A DNA stretch of 64,000 nt. Origin: Hyphomonas sp. Mor2. GTDB taxonomy: Bacteria > Pseudomonadota > Alphaproteobacteria > Caulobacterales > Hyphomonadaceae. Below are positions 26,874-36,178 of the stretch, piece after piece. Positions within the stretch are counted from its first letter, which is position 1. Each line of letters starts with the position of its first letter. A program made the position numbers and the translations under genes. Location: positions 2,356,001 to 2,420,000 of the forward strand of contig NZ_CP017718.1 in assembly GCF_001854405.1 (NCBI RefSeq), in the 5' to 3' direction. The notes under the pieces were generated by a model. That model worked only from the letters and a program-made list of their open reading frames with translations. It did no database searches and was not told the origin of the DNA.

Positions 26874-27509
26874 ATGAAAACCACACTTACTATTCTGGCC
26901 GCGGCGAGCTTGCTCGTTGGTTGTCAGAACGTATCGAACCGGACGCTGGGGACGACAGCGGGCGGCGCCATTATCGGCGCGGGCGTCGGCATGATGGCCG
27001 GCGGCGACGATAAGAGAAACGCCGCCATTGGCGCCGTGGTTGGCGGCCTCGCGGGCGCAGCCGTCGGCGTCTATATGGACAAGCAGGAAGAAAAACTACG
27101 TCAGCAAACCGCTGGCACAGGCATTGGCGTTGAGCGCGTCGGTGACCAGATCGCACTCTCTATGCCGTCTGGCCTGACCTTTGATGTCGATAGCTCAACC
27201 ATCAAGGGCGACTTTTACGGTCCGCTCAATGATGTCAGTGCAACACTGTTAGAATACCCCAAGACTGCGGTCGATGTGGTCGGTCACGCGAGCTCCGATG
27301 GCGACGATTCCTATAATCAGGGATTGTCGGAACGTCGTGCCTCATCCGTGCAGACCTATTTGGCCAATAGCGGCGTTCAGCCCGTACGACTGAACGCAAT
27401 CGGAATGGGAGAGACCCAGCCCATCGCCGATAACGCGACCCCTGAGGGCCGAGCTGCCAACAGACGCGTTGAGATCCTTCTCACGCCGATTGTTGAAGAC
27501 GGCGCTTGA
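26874..27509 (+). CDS. OmpA-family lipoprotein with glycine zipper
   Basis: A 211-residue outer-membrane lipoprotein resembling YiaD. The lipobox is LLVGC (Cys16). A glycine-zipper region (about 25-70, AGGAIIGAGVGMMAGG and IGAVVGGLAGAAVGVYMD) inserts in the membrane, and an OmpA C-terminal domain (about 95-205) has NQGLSERRASSVQTYLANSGV and ANRRVEILL, which binds peptidoglycan. It links outer membrane and cell wall. It stands alone, followed by a terminator. Confidence 0.9.
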   Translation: MKTTLTILAAASLLVGCQNVSNRTLGTTAGGAIIGAGVGMMAGGDDKRNAAIGAVVGGLAGAAVGVYMDKQEEKLRQQTAGTGIGVERVGDQIALSMPSGLTFDVDSSTIKGDFYGPLNDVSATLLEYPKTAVDVVGHASSDGDDSYNQGLSERRASSVQTYLANSGVQPVRLNAIGMGETQPIADNATPEGRAANRRVEILLTPIVEDGA

Positions 27510-27515
27510 TCAGAA

Positions 27516-27548
27516 AAAGGCCGGAGTAGAACACTCCGGCCTTTCTTT
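27516..27548. terminator. bidirectional terminator between convergent lipoprotein genes
   Basis: GGCCGGAGT (27519-27527) pairs with ACTCCGGCC (27533-27541), extended by AAA/TTT on the outside. T-runs lie on both sides, suiting both the OmpA-like gene and the leftward lipoprotein gene. Confidence 0.88.
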
Positions 27549-27580
27549 TTGTCTCTTGTTCTGGTTGCTGGACTGCTCGT

Positions 27581-28132
27581 TTAAGAGCCGCCCGCCAATG
27601 AATCGAAGGCTGGGTCGGCGATGGCTTTGCCGATCAATTCCTGAACCGCTGGCGTAAAAGCATCGATGACGTTCTGGCAGGCGCTCAGGGCGCTGAAACT
27701 GGTTTTGAAGCTATACTCGGTCGAAACGGTGTAACCTTCAGGGTTGGACGCGGAGCTGAGATTCAAACCGATATTCCACGAGCCGGTACCGAAAGAATTG
27801 AAGCTGAGCTCTTCAACAACCCCGTTTATGGTTTGACCATCTGCATCGATGGCACCCGCAGCAAAAAGCTCATCTCTGAGCGCCCCTTCTATAAACTGCA
27901 CCGGCGTCTTTCCCGGCGCCACTTCGAGAGCGCCTAGCGCCCGGCAAGTCATATTGTCGCTTACGCCTTCCGCTGTCGTGAAGTCACCCACTTGAACCTT
28001 GGTATCCCCAAGCGCTTTCTGAAACGCCATGACATTCTGCGTTGAGACGGTGTAAGGCCGACTAGAAGTTGTCTCGCATGCCCCCAAGAGCAGCACGCTC
28101 AATGTTGCCGCGCCCATAATGATCTTTTTCAA
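27581..28132 (-). CDS. lipoprotein of unknown function (TTG start)
   Basis: A 183-residue predicted lipoprotein. The best start is TTG at 28132, seven bases after GAGGGA. It gives MKKIIMGAATLSVLLLGAC, a textbook signal with Cys19 acylated. An in-frame ATG at 28117 would truncate the charged part. The mature part has VGDFTTAEGVSDNMTCRALG and a final ACQNVIDAFTPAVQELIGKAI region. I recognise no named family. Divergent from nothing close; it ends at a shared terminator. Confidence 0.72.
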   Translation of the reverse strand: MKKIIMGAATLSVLLLGACETTSSRPYTVSTQNVMAFQKALGDTKVQVGDFTTAEGVSDNMTCRALGALEVAPGKTPVQFIEGALRDELFAAGAIDADGQTINGVVEELSFNSFGTGSWNIGLNLSSASNPEGYTVSTEYSFKTSFSALSACQNVIDAFTPAVQELIGKAIADPAFDSLAGGS

Positions 28133-28215
28133 TTTATTATCCCTCAATTTTACCCAACCGTGAACAGGTTGTAACACTTGATTGCTGCCCAAGATTGAGT
28201 CGTCAACAGACGAAA

Positions 28216-28247
28216 TAAAAAAAGGGCCAGGAATACTTCCTGGCCCT
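28216..28247 (-). terminator. Rho-independent terminator of the fad operon
   Basis: Read leftward, AGGGCCAGGAA and TTCCTGGCCCT (11 pairs) enclose a three-base loop and are followed by seven T. It lies 22 bases beyond the fadB-type stop. Confidence 0.92.
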
Positions 28248-28268
28248 AATACTTTGATGTATACTAGT

Positions 28269-30503
28269 TTACGCAGCTACTTTCTCTTTCACGCCCCCAG
28301 GAGGAAAGCGTGAGTAGAAAGTCTCGCCCTTCGCAGCCATGTCGCGTAGCAACTGTGGAACTGCGAAGCGCTCACCATATTTCTCGGCCAGGCGATCTGC
28401 CTCGGCGACGAATTCCGGGATGCCCCAGATCAGATCCATGTAGGATGCACACCCGCCGGTATATGGCGCAAAGCCCCAGGCGAGGATGGAGCCGATATCG
28501 GCATCGCGGGCATCCGTGATAACGCCCTCTTCGAAGCAGCGTGCAACTTCAACCGCCTGGCGGACCAGGAAACGATTGGTCAGGTGCTTTTTGAGGTCTG
28601 GTGGGCACTCATCGACTTTAACGTCGATCCGAGAGTTCAGATCCGGCCAAAGGCGAGCGGGTTTGCCCTTCTCATTATAGTCGTAGAAGCCCTTACCGGC
28701 TTTGCGACCCACACGGCCCTGATCTTCAACCAACCAGGCCATCATCTGACCGAGCTCATTGGCATTGTAGTCGACGCCCGCAGCCTGCGCCATTTGGCGA
28801 CCGACCTTGAGCGCTGTGTCTAGACCGACAGAGTCAGACACTTCCAGCGGCCCCATCGGCATGCCGGACTGGCGGCCAACATTCTCGATGATGGCAGGCT
28901 TGATGCCTTCGGCCAGCATGGCCATGCCTTCCTGCGTATAGGTGCCGAAACAGCGCGAGGTGTAGAAGCCGCGGCTATCGTTGACGACGATTGGCGTCTT
29001 GCGGATGGCCAGCACATAATCGACCGACTTGGCGAGCGTCTCTTCGCTGGTCTTGTCACCGGTAATGATCTCAACCAGACCCATCCGCTCAACTGGCGAG
29101 AAGAAGTGGATACCGATAAAGTTCTCAGGGCGCTGCGACGCCTCCGCGAGCCCTGTAATCGGCAGGGTCGAGGTGTTTGATCCGAAGACGGCATCGGCGC
29201 TCAGGACATCTTCCGCCATTTTGGTGATCTTGGCTTTCAGCTCAGGATTCTCAAACACCGCTTCGACGACGAGATCAGCGCCTTTAACGTCATCATAGGA
29301 ATCGGTCGTGGTGATCAGGTCGAGCAGCGCGTCACCTTTTTCCTGAGTCGACTTGCCACGCGAAATGTCCTTCTCGACCAGGCGGCGAGAATAATCCTTT
29401 CCTTTCTCAGCATTCTCTTTCGAGATATCGACCAGAACGGTTGGAATGCCGGCCTTGGCCTGGACATAGGCAATGCCTGCCCCCATCAGTCCGGCGCCGA
29501 TAACCGCAATTTTCTTGAACTCGGTCTTGTCATACCCTGCCGGGCGGTTGCCGCCTTTTGACAGTTCTTGCATCGACAGGAAGAGCGAGCGAATCATCGC
29601 TTTCGCTTCCGGGCGCTGCTGGGTGTTGATGAAGTAGCGGGTCTCGATCCGCAGACCGGCATCAATCGGCACCTGCGTGCCTTCATAGATGCAAGACAGG
29701 ATGTTCTTCTGCGCCGGGTAATTGCCATACGTATTGGCGGCCAGCATCGCATTCGACATGGTCGCAACCTGGCCAGCACCTGGGCTGCGGTGGACGACGC
29801 CACCTGGCAGTTTGAAGCCTTTTTCATCCCATGGGGCTTTCGCATCCGGGTTGGCTTTGATCCATTCCTTACACTTGGCGACGGTGTCAGTGCCTGCTGC
29901 AAGCTCGTTCACCACGCCCATTTTGTGGGCTTTTTCAGCGTTAAAGCTCTTGCCCTGAAGGATCAGCGGCAGGGCTTCCTGAACGCCAATCAGGCGTGGC
30001 AAACGCTGGGTTCCACCGGCACCCGGCAGAAGGCCGATCTTGGCTTCCGGCAGACCGAACTGGATCTTTGGATTGTCGTTGGCTGCGACACGGTAATGCC
30101 CGGCAAGCGCCACCTCGAGACCACCGCCCAAGGCGAGTCCGTTTAGCGCCACCGCAACCGGCTTGCCGCAGGTTTCCAGCTCGCGCAGGGTCTTGTTGAG
30201 CGAGAAGCCGCGCTCAAATTCCTGTGCGTTCCGCTCGGCCTCAGACAGTTCCGTCTTGGCCTTGCCGCCACCAGCGCTTTCATTCATCTCACCAAGGTCT
30301 GCCCCGGCGCAAAAGCCGGAAGGCTTGCCTGAAGACAGGACCAGGCCTGTGATCTTGTCATTGGTCGCAACTTCGTTCGTGATCGCGATAATGTCGGCGA
30401 TGGCTTTGGCGGTCAGCGTGTTCATGCTGCGGCCTGGCACATCAAAAGTGGCATGCGCGATGCCATCACCATCAATGTCGAAAGAGAATGTTTCGAGTTT
30501 CAT
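28269..30503 (-). CDS. fadB: multifunctional enoyl-CoA hydratase / 3-hydroxyacyl-CoA dehydrogenase
   Basis: A 744-residue beta-oxidation enzyme. The N-terminal crotonase domain (about 1-200) has [12 protein letters not shown] and [19 protein letters not shown] with a [11 protein letters not shown] loop. The NAD-binding dehydrogenase domain starts near residue 330 with [20 protein letters not shown], followed by [18 protein letters not shown] and the C-terminal domain [13 protein letters not shown]. It hydrates enoyl-CoA and oxidises 3-hydroxyacyl-CoA. It is last in a five-gene leftward operon. FadJ is an equally fair name. Confidence 0.93.
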   Translation of the reverse strand: MKLETFSFDIDGDGIAHATFDVPGRSMNTLTAKAIADIIAITNEVATNDKITGLVLSSGKPSGFCAGADLGEMNESAGGGKAKTELSEAERNAQEFERGFSLNKTLRELETCGKPVAVALNGLALGGGLEVALAGHYRVAANDNPKIQFGLPEAKIGLLPGAGGTQRLPRLIGVQEALPLILQGKSFNAEKAHKMGVVNELAAGTDTVAKCKEWIKANPDAKAPWDEKGFKLPGGVVHRSPGAGQVATMSNAMLAANTYGNYPAQKNILSCIYEGTQVPIDAGLRIETRYFINTQQRPEAKAMIRSLFLSMQELSKGGNRPAGYDKTEFKKIAVIGAGLMGAGIAYVQAKAGIPTVLVDISKENAEKGKDYSRRLVEKDISRGKSTQEKGDALLDLITTTDSYDDVKGADLVVEAVFENPELKAKITKMAEDVLSADAVFGSNTSTLPITGLAEASQRPENFIGIHFFSPVERMGLVEIITGDKTSEETLAKSVDYVLAIRKTPIVVNDSRGFYTSRCFGTYTQEGMAMLAEGIKPAIIENVGRQSGMPMGPLEVSDSVGLDTALKVGRQMAQAAGVDYNANELGQMMAWLVEDQGRVGRKAGKGFYDYNEKGKPARLWPDLNSRIDVKVDECPPDLKKHLTNRFLVRQAVEVARCFEEGVITDARDADIGSILAWGFAPYTGGCASYMDLIWGIPEFVAEADRLAEKYGERFAVPQLLRDMAAKGETFYSRFPPGGVKEKVAA

Positions 30504-30508
30504 TGTAA

Positions 30509-30712
30509 TTATTCCTTATGGGGCAAATTGCCCTCATCCGTGTTTTCGTCTTCTGAATCTGATCCGGCTGCCATCAATGTCGTGCCAAGAGCGGCACCGA
30601 TCGCGACCCCCAAGGGGAGCCAGATGGCGATGTCGCCCGTGGCAGCGCCCACCGCCGCGCCGATCGCGACGCCAGCACCGATACCAATTGGTAGCGCGGA
30701 TTTCTTCGCCAT
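30509..30712 (-). CDS. small glycine-zipper membrane protein inside the fad operon
   Basis: A 67-residue protein with two short hydrophobic segments of glycine-zipper type (IGIGAGVAIGAAVGAATGDIA and LPLGVAIGAALGTTLMA) and an acidic tail (SDSEDENTDEGN). It fills the gap between thiolase and the FadB-type gene with three- and five-base spacers, so it must be co-transcribed with them. Thus it is probably real. Function unknown; it may anchor or organise the beta-oxidation enzymes at the membrane, but nothing proves that. Confidence 0.7.
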   Translation of the reverse strand: MAKKSALPIGIGAGVAIGAAVGAATGDIAIWLPLGVAIGAALGTTLMAAGSDSEDENTDEGNLPHKE

Positions 30713-30715
30713 GAT

Positions 30716-31921
30716 TTAGACGCGCTCGATAATCGTCGCGGTGCCCATGCCGGCTCCAACGCAAAGCGTGACCAGAGCGGTCTCTTTGTCTGCGCGCTCC
30801 AGCTCATCCACCATGGTGCCAAGGAGCATGCCGCCGGTCGCCCCCAGCGGGTGACCCATGGCAATCGCGCCACCGTTCACGTTCATCTTCTCGTGCGGGA
30901 TATTGAGCAGGTGCATCATCAGCATTGGCACAGAGGCGAAAGCTTCGTTCAGCTCGTACAGGTCGATATCATCGACTTCCATGCCGGCTTTCTTGAGCGC
31001 TTTCAGTGACACTGCGGTCGGTCCGGTCAGCATGATGCCGGGCTCCGATCCGATCGAGGCCATTTGCTTCACACGGGCGCGCGGCTTGAGGCCCAGACGC
31101 TCGCCCATTTCTTTCGATCCGAACAGAACGGCGGACGCGCCGTCTACGATGCCAGACGAGTTGCCCGCGTGGTGCACGTGGTTGATCGCTTCCAGTTCGG
31201 GGTAGCGCTGCTTGATCACTTCATCGAAGCCCATGGCGCCCATCCCAGCAAAGCTGGGGTTCAACGCGGCGAGGCTCTGCATATCCGCATCCGGGCGCAT
31301 GTGCTCGTCATGATCGAGCTGGATACCGCCCATCTGGTCTTTCACGGCAACGATGGATTTGGAGAAGCGACTTTCTTCCCAGGCTTGCGCGGCGCGGCGC
31401 TGAGACTCGACGGCATAGGCGTCGACATCATCTCGGGAGAAGCCCCACTTCGTGGCGATGGTATCAGCACCGACACCCTGCGGCGAGAAGTAGGATTTCA
31501 GGGCGATCTGTGGATCCGAAGACCAGGCCCCACCGGCAGCGCCCATGGGGACGCGGCTCATGCTTTCAATCCCGCCGCCAATCGCCATGTCGGCTTCGCC
31601 GGTCATGACTTTTGCCGCCGCCATGTTGCAGGCCTCCAGGCCAGAGGCGCAGAAGCGGTCAACCTGAACACCAGCTGTGGTTTCGGCATAGTCTGCGTTC
31701 AGTACGGCAATCCGGGCGATATCGCCGCCTTGCTCGCCAACTGGTGACACACAGCCAAGAACAACATCGTCGACATATTGGGTGTCGAGATCGTTGCGGT
31801 CACGGATCGCTTCCAGGGTTTGGGTCGACAACTCGAGCGCGGTGATTTCGTGCAAGCTGCCAGATTTCTTACCTTTACCGCGCGGGGTGCGCACGGCGTC
31901 GTAAATATAGGCTTCAGTCAT
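30716..31921 (-). CDS. fadA: acetyl-CoA C-acyltransferase (thiolase)
   Basis: A 401-residue thiolase that cleaves 3-ketoacyl-CoA to acetyl-CoA and a shortened acyl-CoA. The nucleophile is the Cys of [16 protein letters not shown]. The conserved C-terminal motifs are [20 protein letters not shown] and [11 protein letters not shown]. Biosynthetic thiolases share these, but the operon with FadB and acyl-CoA dehydrogenase points to degradation. GAGAGGTCTC-like purine run precedes the ATG. Confidence 0.94.
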   Translation of the reverse strand: MTEAYIYDAVRTPRGKGKKSGSLHEITALELSTQTLEAIRDRNDLDTQYVDDVVLGCVSPVGEQGGDIARIAVLNADYAETTAGVQVDRFCASGLEACNMAAAKVMTGEADMAIGGGIESMSRVPMGAAGGAWSSDPQIALKSYFSPQGVGADTIATKWGFSRDDVDAYAVESQRRAAQAWEESRFSKSIVAVKDQMGGIQLDHDEHMRPDADMQSLAALNPSFAGMGAMGFDEVIKQRYPELEAINHVHHAGNSSGIVDGASAVLFGSKEMGERLGLKPRARVKQMASIGSEPGIMLTGPTAVSLKALKKAGMEVDDIDLYELNEAFASVPMLMMHLLNIPHEKMNVNGGAIAMGHPLGATGGMLLGTMVDELERADKETALVTLCVGAGMGTATIIERV

Positions 31922-31954
31922 GGGAGGTCTCTCCTGTCGTTAACTTGTGAATAC

Positions 31955-32386
31955 TCATTTTGCTGGCGCCTTCATCGGATTGATGGCGAGCGAAGCTCGC
32001 GCCCGGGCAGCTTCCTTGCCGCGAGAATCGTAGAGGTCGGCTTCGGCAAAAATAACTTGTCGGCCAATGTTGCGAAGCCGAGCGGCGACTTCAATCGCAC
32101 CGACTCTCACAGGTCGTAAAAAGGTTGTGTGCAGGTCGATCGTGGATGGGAAGGCCCGCGTGCCGGTCTTCATTGTCGCGAGCATTCCGATCGTGTCGTC
32201 CAGCATGGCAGAGAGGTAGCCGCCTTGAACGTAACCTGCCGGATTCGTGAACTCCTTCTTGCCCACAAAGGCGACGCGGGTTTCCATCTTGCTCATATCG
32301 AGCGAGATCAGCTTGAAACCGAGAGATTTGGAACTCTCGGCCGGCTTGGGGAAAACTTCCGCGAGAAGGTGGGAATCGTCGGGCAA
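31955..32386 (-). CDS. PaaI-type hotdog thioesterase
   Basis: A 143-residue hotdog-fold protein. NPAGYVQGGYLSAMLDDTIGMLAT holds the catalytic region of the PaaI/YdiI type (the usual HGG-like motif is QGG here), and TIDLHTTFLRPV is the typical second part. It probably releases acyl groups from CoA. The TTG at 32386 is preferred because it follows directly after the acyl-CoA dehydrogenase stop; a TTG at 32404 is another option. Second gene of the fad operon. Confidence 0.8.
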   Translation of the reverse strand: MPDDSHLLAEVFPKPAESSKSLGFKLISLDMSKMETRVAFVGKKEFTNPAGYVQGGYLSAMLDDTIGMLATMKTGTRAFPSTIDLHTTFLRPVRVGAIEVAARLRNIGRQVIFAEADLYDSRGKEAARARASLAINPMKAPAK

Positions 32387-32387
32387 G

Positions 32388-33551
32388 CTACAGCGTCCTC
32401 GCAATCAGCATTTTCATCACTTCGTTGGCGCCGCCATAGATGCGCTGGACGCGGGCATCCTGGTACATCTGGCCAATCGGATACTCGTCCATATAGCCCC
32501 AGCCGCCATGCAGTTGCAGGCATTCATCGATGATCTTGCACTGCAGATCCGAGATCCAGTATTTCGACATGGACGCCGTCGCCGCATCGAGTTCGCCCTT
32601 AAGGAGCAGCTCAGTGCAGTGATCGGCAAAGACCTTGGCCACCGTCGCTTCCGTTTTGCATTCGGCCAGTTTGAACTGAGTGTTCTGGAAATCGAAAATC
32701 GTGCCGCCAAAGGCTTTGCGCTGCTTCACATAGGCGACGGTTTCTTTAATCGCGCGCTCGATCATGCCGATGCCCTGGATGCCGATAATGTGGCGCTCCT
32801 GAGGGAGCTGCTGCATCAGCTGAATAAAGCCCTGGCCTTCTTCAGGGCCGAGCAGAGCCGACGCGGGCACTTTCACATCATTGAAGAACAGCTCGGACGT
32901 ATCGGCCGCTGGCTGCCCGATCTTCTTCAGGTTGCGACCGCGCTCGAAGCCTTCCACCTCGTCGGTCTCGACCATAAGGATCGAAATCCCCTTGGCGCCT
33001 TTGGACGGGTCAGTCTTGGCGCAGACCAGGATCAGGTTTGCGGTCTGACCATTTGTGATGAAGGTCTTGGACCCATTGATCACATAACCATTGCCGTCTT
33101 TCTTGGCCGTGGTCTTGATGTTTTGGAGGTCAGAGCCTGTGCCGGGCTCTGTCATCGCGATCGCGCAGACCATTTCGCCACTGGCCAGTTTTGGGAGGAG
33201 ACGCTGCTTTTGTTCTTCAGAGCCATAATGAATGATGTAAGGCGCGACGATCGCATTGTGCAGGCCGAGACCGAACCCGGCAATGCCCTGCTTTTCCAAT
33301 TGCTCGATAATCACCGCGTCGTGGCGGAAATCACCCCCGGCACCGCCATACTCTTCTGGCGCAGACACCAGCAACAGACCCTGCTCACCGGCCTGTTTCC
33401 AGACCTCGCGTGGCACCACACCGGCCTCGCGCCAGCCTTCAACCTGCGGCTTCAATTCTTTCTCGAAGAATTGCGAGACCGCATCGTCAAAGATTTTGAT
33501 TTCCTCATCCTGACGCCAATTCGCTGGCGGAACATTGAGGATATCGGTCAT
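32388..33551 (-). CDS. acyl-CoA dehydrogenase
   Basis: A 387-residue FAD enzyme for the first step of beta-oxidation, giving electrons to ETF. CAIAMTEPGTGSDLQNIKT and the final LQLHGGWGYMDEYPIGQMYQDARVQRIYGGANEVMKMLIA are the two PROSITE-like signatures of the family. It begins the operon that continues with a thioesterase, a thiolase, a small protein and a FadB-type gene. A 20-bp palindrome lies 22 bases upstream of its start. Confidence 0.94.
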   Translation of the reverse strand: MTDILNVPPANWRQDEEIKIFDDAVSQFFEKELKPQVEGWREAGVVPREVWKQAGEQGLLLVSAPEEYGGAGGDFRHDAVIIEQLEKQGIAGFGLGLHNAIVAPYIIHYGSEEQKQRLLPKLASGEMVCAIAMTEPGTGSDLQNIKTTAKKDGNGYVINGSKTFITNGQTANLILVCAKTDPSKGAKGISILMVETDEVEGFERGRNLKKIGQPAADTSELFFNDVKVPASALLGPEEGQGFIQLMQQLPQERHIIGIQGIGMIERAIKETVAYVKQRKAFGGTIFDFQNTQFKLAECKTEATVAKVFADHCTELLLKGELDAATASMSKYWISDLQCKIIDECLQLHGGWGYMDEYPIGQMYQDARVQRIYGGANEVMKMLIARTL

Positions 33552-33572
33552 GAGGCAACTCCAGAAGATGTG

Positions 33573-33592
33573 TGACGTTTACGTTCACGTCA
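33573..33592. promoter_or_regulatory. operator candidate for the fad operon (MerR/LiuR-type)
   Basis: A 20-bp inverted repeat with half-sites TGACGT and ACGTCA and a central ACGT (TGACGT-N2-ACGT-N2-ACGTCA). Read leftward it starts inside TTGACG, a possible -35 element. Related sites stand before merR (36078), etfB (12676) and the second dehydrogenase (35512). Confidence 0.7.
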
Positions 33593-33696
33593 ATTTAGGC
33601 GCAAATGCCCGTCTTGACCAGCGGTGACGCTACGGGAGGGCACTGTGAAAACAGCCAATCCAGGCGGGATTGGCTGCTTCATCATGGCTCAGGCTG

Positions 33697-35478
33697 CTAG
33701 AAGCGGTCGGCGGGCAGGGCCATCAGATATTCGGCGCCCGTCTTCAGCTTCGCCAGGTGAGATGCGGTCTCCGGCAGGACACGCGCGATATAGTACCTGC
33801 CCGTGACGATCTTGTCGTCATAGAATGGATCGCTGCCCCGCTTCTCAAGCGCCACGTTTGCCATTTTGGCCCACATATAGGCGAGCGCAGTCAGACCGAA
33901 GAGCTGCAGGTAGTCCGTTGAGGCTGCACCTGCATTGTTGAAATCGGTCATGCCGTTTTGCATGAGCCAGGTGGTGCCTTCCTGCAATTGGGCTTTGGCG
34001 CTGGCGAGGCCCTCAAGGAAAGGCTTCAGCTCGGCATTTCCTTCATTCTCGCCGATGAAATCATCAATCTCGGCAAAGAAGCTAAACACGGCGCGACCGC
34101 CATTGGCAGCAAGCTTCCGGCCGACAAGGTCGAGCGCCTGAATGCCGTTGGTGCCTTCATAAATGAGCGTGATCCGGCAATCGCGCACAAACTGTTCGAG
34201 CCCCCATTCCTGGGTGAAACCAGACCCACCATGAATCTGCAGCGCCTCGTTCGCCATCTTGAAGCCGCGATCCGTCAGGAACGCTTTGATCACCGGCGTC
34301 AGCAGAGCCATATAGTCGCCTGCCTTCTCGCGAACTTTCTCGTCCTGCGATTTGTGGTGCAGATCGCCATGCAGCGCTGTCCAATAGGTAAACGCCCGCG
34401 CGCCTTCGATGAAGGCTTTCTGATCCATCAGCATGCGGCGCACGTCCGGATGAACGATCACTGGATCGGCAGGTTTGTCCGGCGCTTGAACGCCTTTCAA
34501 CGAGCGGCCTTGCAGCCGATCATTGGCGAAATCAACAGCATTCTGATACGCGACTTCGGCCTGGCTGAGGCCCTGCATGCCAACGCCGAGGCGGGCCTCG
34601 TTCATCATCACGAACATGGTGCGCATGCCCTTGTGCTCTTCACCGACCAGCCAGCCGGTTGCGCCGTCATAATTCATCACGCACGTCGCATTGCCGTGAA
34701 TTCCCATTTTCTCTTCGAGACCACCGCAAGACGCCGCATTGCGTTCACCGAGCGAACCATCGTCATTGACGATATACTTTGGCACAACGAAGAGCGAGAT
34801 GCCCTTGATGCCTTCTGGCCCACCCTCGATGCGGGCCAGGACCAAATGAATAATGTTCTCGGTCAGATCCTGCTCACCGCCGGAAATCCAGATCTTCTGG
34901 CCGGTAATCTTGTAAGAGCCGTCAGGCTGAGGCACCGCCTTGGTCTTGATCAGACCGAGATCGGTCCCGCATTGCGGCTCGGTCAGGTTCATCGTGCCGG
35001 CCCACTTGCCGGATGCCATATTGGGTCCGTATTTGGCTTTCTGCTCGTCTGAGCCACCCGCCATCAGCGCTTCAAACGCACCAGAGGTCAGGCCGGGATA
35101 CATCGCGAAGGCCATATTCGCCGACGAGGTCATCTCGCTGGTTGCCATATTGACCACGTGCGGCAGGCCCTGCCCGCCCATTTCCGGTGACTTGCCAAGC
35201 AGTGGCCAGCCATTCTCGACCATTTGCTGATAGGCTTCCGGGAAGCCATCCGGCGTCTTCACGCTGGCATCGGCATTGCGGATACAACCCTGTTCGTCGC
35301 CGACCTTGTTCAACGGAAACAAGACCTCCTTGGCGAACTTGCCGGACTCTTCGAGGATGGCATCGATCAGGTCCGGCGTAGCTTCCTCGAAGCCTGGCAG
35401 GTTGGAATAGTTTTGCAGCGACAGAACATCATGCAGGATGAATTTCATGTCGCGGACGGGTGCATCATAGCGTGGCAT
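33697..35478 (-). CDS. acyl-CoA dehydrogenase, long form (DmdC/FadE-like)
   Basis: A 593-residue acyl-CoA dehydrogenase with a C-terminal extension of about 150 residues, the layout of FadE5- and DmdC-type enzymes. GTMNLTEPQCGTDLGLIKTKA is the FAD/substrate part and LQIHGGSGFTQEWGLEQFVRDCRITLIYEGTNGIQALDLVG the C-terminal signature. The long form often takes medium-chain or methylthio-acyl-CoA substrates; here it is unknown. It is transcribed separately from the fad operon, behind its own palindrome, 99 bases after merR. Confidence 0.9.
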   Translation of the reverse strand: MPRYDAPVRDMKFILHDVLSLQNYSNLPGFEEATPDLIDAILEESGKFAKEVLFPLNKVGDEQGCIRNADASVKTPDGFPEAYQQMVENGWPLLGKSPEMGGQGLPHVVNMATSEMTSSANMAFAMYPGLTSGAFEALMAGGSDEQKAKYGPNMASGKWAGTMNLTEPQCGTDLGLIKTKAVPQPDGSYKITGQKIWISGGEQDLTENIIHLVLARIEGGPEGIKGISLFVVPKYIVNDDGSLGERNAASCGGLEEKMGIHGNATCVMNYDGATGWLVGEEHKGMRTMFVMMNEARLGVGMQGLSQAEVAYQNAVDFANDRLQGRSLKGVQAPDKPADPVIVHPDVRRMLMDQKAFIEGARAFTYWTALHGDLHHKSQDEKVREKAGDYMALLTPVIKAFLTDRGFKMANEALQIHGGSGFTQEWGLEQFVRDCRITLIYEGTNGIQALDLVGRKLAANGGRAVFSFFAEIDDFIGENEGNAELKPFLEGLASAKAQLQEGTTWLMQNGMTDFNNAGAASTDYLQLFGLTALAYMWAKMANVALEKRGSDPFYDDKIVTGRYYIARVLPETASHLAKLKTGAEYLMALPADRF

Positions 35479-35505
35479 ATCGGGCTCCCCTCAGGAATCA
35501 TTATT

Positions 35506-35537
35506 AAACCGTGACGCTTGATCTAGCGTCACGGTTT
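35506..35537. promoter_or_regulatory. long perfect palindrome between merR and acyl-CoA dehydrogenase
   Basis: Thirteen-base arms, AAACCGTGACGCT and AGCGTCACGGTTT, around a six-base loop. Its core (35512-35531) has the layout TGACGC-N2-GATC-N2-GCGTCA, the same 20-bp frame as the other MerR-type sites here. It could be an operator, the merR terminator, or both; a T-run after it is weak. Confidence 0.55.
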
Positions 35538-35577
35538 TGAAAGGTCATTCAACTCTCGCGCGTCAAACTGTAATTGA

Positions 35578-36072
35578 TCACGCGTCGTCGAGCTGCCGGC
35601 GGGCAACTTCATCATAGGCTTTGAGATTTTCGGCTTCAGCGGCGCCGGGACCGATCTTGTCGAGTTGCTCTTCCAGCCACTCGATCCCGCGATGCAGTTC
35701 CTGCAGCGCCATTTCGATATCCTCGCGCTGGCTTTCCAGCTCCTTGATCTGGTTTTGAAACTTGACCAGGGACATGCGCATTTGCGCGCGCTGACCATCT
35801 TCCAGACCATAAAGGTCAAGAATCTCGCGAATATCCGCCAGGGGCAAACCAAGGCGTTTCAGACGAACAATTATCTTAACGCGGCCACGGTCACGATGAG
35901 AGTAGACGCGGGTCATGCCGTCCCGAGCCGGGTGGAGCATGTCCTTGTCTTCATAGAAGCGCAGAGCGCGTGGGGTGATTCCAAACTCGCGAGCCAGTTC
36001 TGAGATAGAGAAGGTCCGTGAATCAGCGATAGAAAGAGAAGAAACGGTATCAGGCATGAGCTCAGTATGCAT
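35578..36072 (-). CDS. MerR-family regulator (LiuR-like), likely controls acyl-CoA catabolism
   Basis: A 164-residue MerR regulator. The DNA-binding part is at about residues 20-90 (FSISELAREFGITPRALRFYEDKDMLHPARDG, then RVKIIVRLKRLGLPLADIREILDLY). A dimerising coiled coil follows (about 105-145). No cysteine cluster for metals is present, unlike MerR itself. LiuR, of the same type, controls branched-chain and fatty acid breakdown in proteobacteria, which fits the neighbours. ATG 36072 or 36057 (MPDTVSS) may be the start. Confidence 0.82.
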   Translation of the reverse strand: MHTELMPDTVSSLSIADSRTFSISELAREFGITPRALRFYEDKDMLHPARDGMTRVYSHRDRGRVKIIVRLKRLGLPLADIREILDLYGLEDGQRAQMRMSLVKFQNQIKELESQREDIEMALQELHRGIEWLEEQLDKIGPGAAEAENLKAYDEVARRQLDDA

Positions 36073-36077
36073 CGTCT

Positions 36078-36097
36078 TTACGCGAACGTCAACGTCA
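36078..36097. promoter_or_regulatory. operator candidate upstream of merR (self-control)
   Basis: TTACGC-GA-ACGT-CA-ACGTCA, matching the fad-operon palindrome at 14 or more of the 16 half-site and centre bases. A further TTGACGTAAA half-site lies at about 36109-36118. It stands just before the MerR gene. Confidence 0.65.
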
Positions 36098-36163
36098 CCT
36101 GCCTCGCGTTGACGTAAAGGGTATGAACAAATCTTACGAAATTGGCCGCAAACGTTTACCTTT

Positions 36164-36178
36164 TTAACTCGGAATTAA
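36164..36178 (+). promoter_or_regulatory. CtrA binding box upstream of podJ
   Basis: TTAACTCGGAATTAA is a perfect TTAA-N7-TTAA. It lies 84 bases before the podJ ATG. A GANTC (CcrM methylation) site, GAATC, is at 36230-36234. Both are cell-cycle signals in Caulobacter relatives. Confidence 0.75.

Noticed and set aside
32247-33575. 442-residue plus-strand frame opposite the acyl-CoA dehydrogenase
   Set aside because: Antisense to a well-conserved gene, rich in His, Arg and Asp, and no family resemblance.
33958-35052. 364-residue plus-strand frame opposite the long acyl-CoA dehydrogenase
   Set aside because: Antisense shadow of a conserved gene.
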